Origin: Frankia sp.
Lineage (GTDB): Bacteria > Actinomycetota > Actinomycetes > Frankiales > Frankiaceae
Direction: 5' to 3'
NCBI GenBank assembly: GCA_019689615.1
Contig: JADGHD010000301.1
Coordinates: forward strand, 1 to 6,379
Length of the DNA stretch: 6,379 nucleotides
Shown: piece by piece, positions 5,265 to 6,379 of the stretch
Layout: every line of letters begins with the position of its first letter
Numbering within the stretch: position 1 is the first letter of the stretch
Notes under the pieces: generated by a model
What the model saw: only the letters and a program-made list of their open reading frames with translations
Told to the model about the DNA's origin: nothing
Database searches by the model: none
Translations under genes and position numbers: made by a program

Positions 5265-6216
5265 CGGCGCGGCGCGGGCCGAGGCGAGCGTCGCGGCGGG
5301 CGGCGAGACCCGCGCCGACCGGTGGCGGCGGCGGATGCGGGACCCGGCGATCGGCCGGCCGGTCTGGTGGGTCGAGATCGCCATCCTGCTGGTGCTCTAC
5401 TACGCCTACACCGCCACCCGCGGCTTCGCCGACGGCTCCGAGGCGGAGGCCGTCCGCGCCGGCGAGACCCTGCTGCGCTGGCAGGAGGCCCTCGGGCTGG
5501 ACATCGAGCTCGGCCTCAACCGTTGGCTGCACGACGTGCCGGCGCTGGCGGTGCTGTGCTGCTACTACTACGCCACCCTGCACTTCGTGGTGACCCCGGC
5601 GGTCATCGTCTGGTTGCACATCCGCCACCCACGCAGCTACTCCCGGGCCAGATGGGCCCTGGTGACCACCACGGTCGTCTGCCTGATCGTGTTCTACGTG
5701 GTGCCGATGGCGCCGCCGCGGCTGCTGCCGGACGCCGGCTTCACCGACACGATGGCCTACTACCACGACTGGGGCTGGTGGAGCGGCAACGCCAGCGCCG
5801 CCCCGAACGGGCTCGACGAGCTGGCCAACCAGTACGCCGCCATGCCGTCGCTGCACTGCGCCTGGGCGCTGTGGTGCGGGGTGCTGCTCGCCCGGCACGC
5901 CCGCTGGCGCTGGGTCCGCGTGCTCGGGGCGCTCTACCCCGCGGGCACCGCGTTCGTGGTGATGGCGACCGCGAACCACTACCTCCTCGACGCCGTCGCC
6001 GGCTGGCTGGTGCTGGCGTTCGCCGCCGTCGCGGCCACCGCGCTCACCCGCTGGACGACCAGCCGCGCTGCCAGCCTCGCCGCCGCCGCGCCCGTCGGCC
6101 CAGCCGAGGCCGTGGGCGCCGGGCAGCCCGTGCCCGTCGAGGCCGTCGGCGCGCAGGCCACCCAGCCCGCCCCGGCCACGGCCACGGCCACCGTGGTGGT
6201 CCCGCGACAGTCCTAG
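5200..6216 (+). CDS. PAP2-superfamily membrane phosphatase / phosphotransferase (Aur1-like PAP2_3 type)
   Basis: Integral membrane protein of 338 residues from the PAP2 superfamily, whose members remove or transfer phosphate groups on lipids or related molecules through a phospho-histidine. About six membrane segments can be seen: roughly 56-72, 113-137, 152-172, 216-232, 241-258 and 262-283. The motifs are PMAPPRLL (169-176, Arg174), PSLHCAWALWCG (216-227, His219) and TANHYLLDAVAGW (257-269, His260 and Asp264). The His219, His260 and Asp264 pattern is the PAP2 catalytic set, and the APPRLL version of the first motif is that of the Aur1/inositolphosphotransferase-like branch. The active site probably faces outwards. 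The first 52 residues are soluble and Arg/Ala-rich, and the last 50 or so (about 289-338) are an Ala/Pro/Val-rich tail of low complexity. The substrate cannot be told: phosphatidic acid, a polyprenyl phosphate or a phosphoinositol lipid are all possible. Alternative starts are ATG 5194, ATG 5143 and GTG 5050. Confidence 0.92.
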   Translation: MAAGGADARSKRADPVWPVTAGGAARAEASVAAGGETRADRWRRRMRDPAIGRPVWWVEIAILLVLYYAYTATRGFADGSEAEAVRAGETLLRWQEALGLDIELGLNRWLHDVPALAVLCCYYYATLHFVVTPAVIVWLHIRHPRSYSRARWALVTTTVVCLIVFYVVPMAPPRLLPDAGFTDTMAYYHDWGWWSGNASAAPNGLDELANQYAAMPSLHCAWALWCGVLLARHARWRWVRVLGALYPAGTAFVVMATANHYLLDAVAGWLVLAFAAVAATALTRWTTSRAASLAAAAPVGPAEAVGAGQPVPVEAVGAQATQPAPATATATVVVPRQS

Positions 6217-6251
6217 CGCCCAGCCCGGGCCCGGTGGCCCGCTGCTGGGCG
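6217..6251 (+). terminator. Candidate hairpin terminator right after the PAP2 gene
   Basis: CGCCCAGC (6217-6224), starting at the base after the TAG stop, pairs with GCTGGGCG (6244-6251). Inside it, CGGGCC (6226-6231) pairs with GGCCCG (6236-6241) over a CGGT loop, giving 14 base pairs with a small internal mismatch. No T-run follows. Position and strength make it the best terminator candidate in the window. Confidence 0.5.
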
Positions 6252-6311
6252 GTGTGCCGCGGCGCGACGCGCCGAGGCGACCGGACGGGTGTGGGGACAG
6301 GCCGGTCATGT

Positions 6312-6355
6312 GCGACAGTTGCCCTGTCGCGACGGCGTCCCGCCTTGTCCGACAA
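6312..6355. promoter_or_regulatory. Two inverted repeats with TGTC/GACA half-sites at the window edge
   Basis: GCGACAG (6312-6318) and CTGTCGC (6324-6330) are perfect inverted arms around TTGCC. Fifteen bases on, TTGTC (6345-6349) and GACAA (6351-6355) form an 11-bp palindrome. Both share TGTC/GACA cores. They lie in non-coding DNA beyond the PAP2 terminator, so they may be operators of a gene outside the window or simply small hairpins. I recognise no known regulator site. Confidence 0.3.
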
Positions 6356-6379
6356 ACCCCCATCAGCCCAGCACCACCC

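Noticed and set aside
5008..6363. 451-residue open frame on the minus strand opposite the PAP2 gene
   Set aside because: It mirrors the PAP2 gene in a G/C-third-position shadow frame, has no recognisable domain and is Gly/Arg/Pro/His-rich, as expected of antisense frames in GC-rich DNA. The + strand gene has clear motifs.

Overview
The window reads as chromosomal DNA from a very GC-rich actinomycete. GC looks well above 70%, codons end almost always in G or C inside genes, GTG starts are used, and the L,D-transpeptidase is of the mycobacterial LdtMt2 type. A Frankia-like or related soil actinobacterium would fit, but nothing seen here fixes the genus.

Five protein-coding genes are supported. 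On the + strand, a CaiB/BaiF (class III) CoA-transferase (16-1194) is followed after 35 nt by a DUF62-type S-adenosylmethionine hydrolase (1230-2081); the two may be one transcription unit. They converge on a minus-strand factor-independent urate oxidase (3084 down to 2194) across a 112-nt gap with a 19-bp direct repeat and a hairpin. Urate oxidase is divergent from a lipoprotein L,D-transpeptidase with Ig-like domains (3606-4955), and the two are separated by a 521-nt intergenic region. After a 244-nt gap with a very strong hairpin comes a PAP2-family membrane phosphatase/phosphotransferase of the Aur1-like branch (5200-6216). The last 163 nt hold a hairpin just after its stop codon and two inverted repeats near the window edge, but no gene.

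The genes do not form an obvious pathway. They are a mix of acyl-CoA metabolism, SAM turnover, purine catabolism, peptidoglycan 3-3 cross-linking and membrane lipid/phosphate chemistry, so this looks like ordinary chromosomal content. I saw no mobile element, CRISPR array, tRNA, rRNA or defence system.

The points most worth a second look are in non-coding DNA. The leader of the L,D-transpeptidase gene carries several hairpins around a good but apparently misplaced ribosome binding site and GTG codon, in frame with the gene 61 codons upstream of its likely start. A 15-bp perfect hairpin follows the same gene. A 17-bp direct repeat lies once in the leader and once inside the start of the PAP2 gene. 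I did not find convincing evidence of a new biological system.
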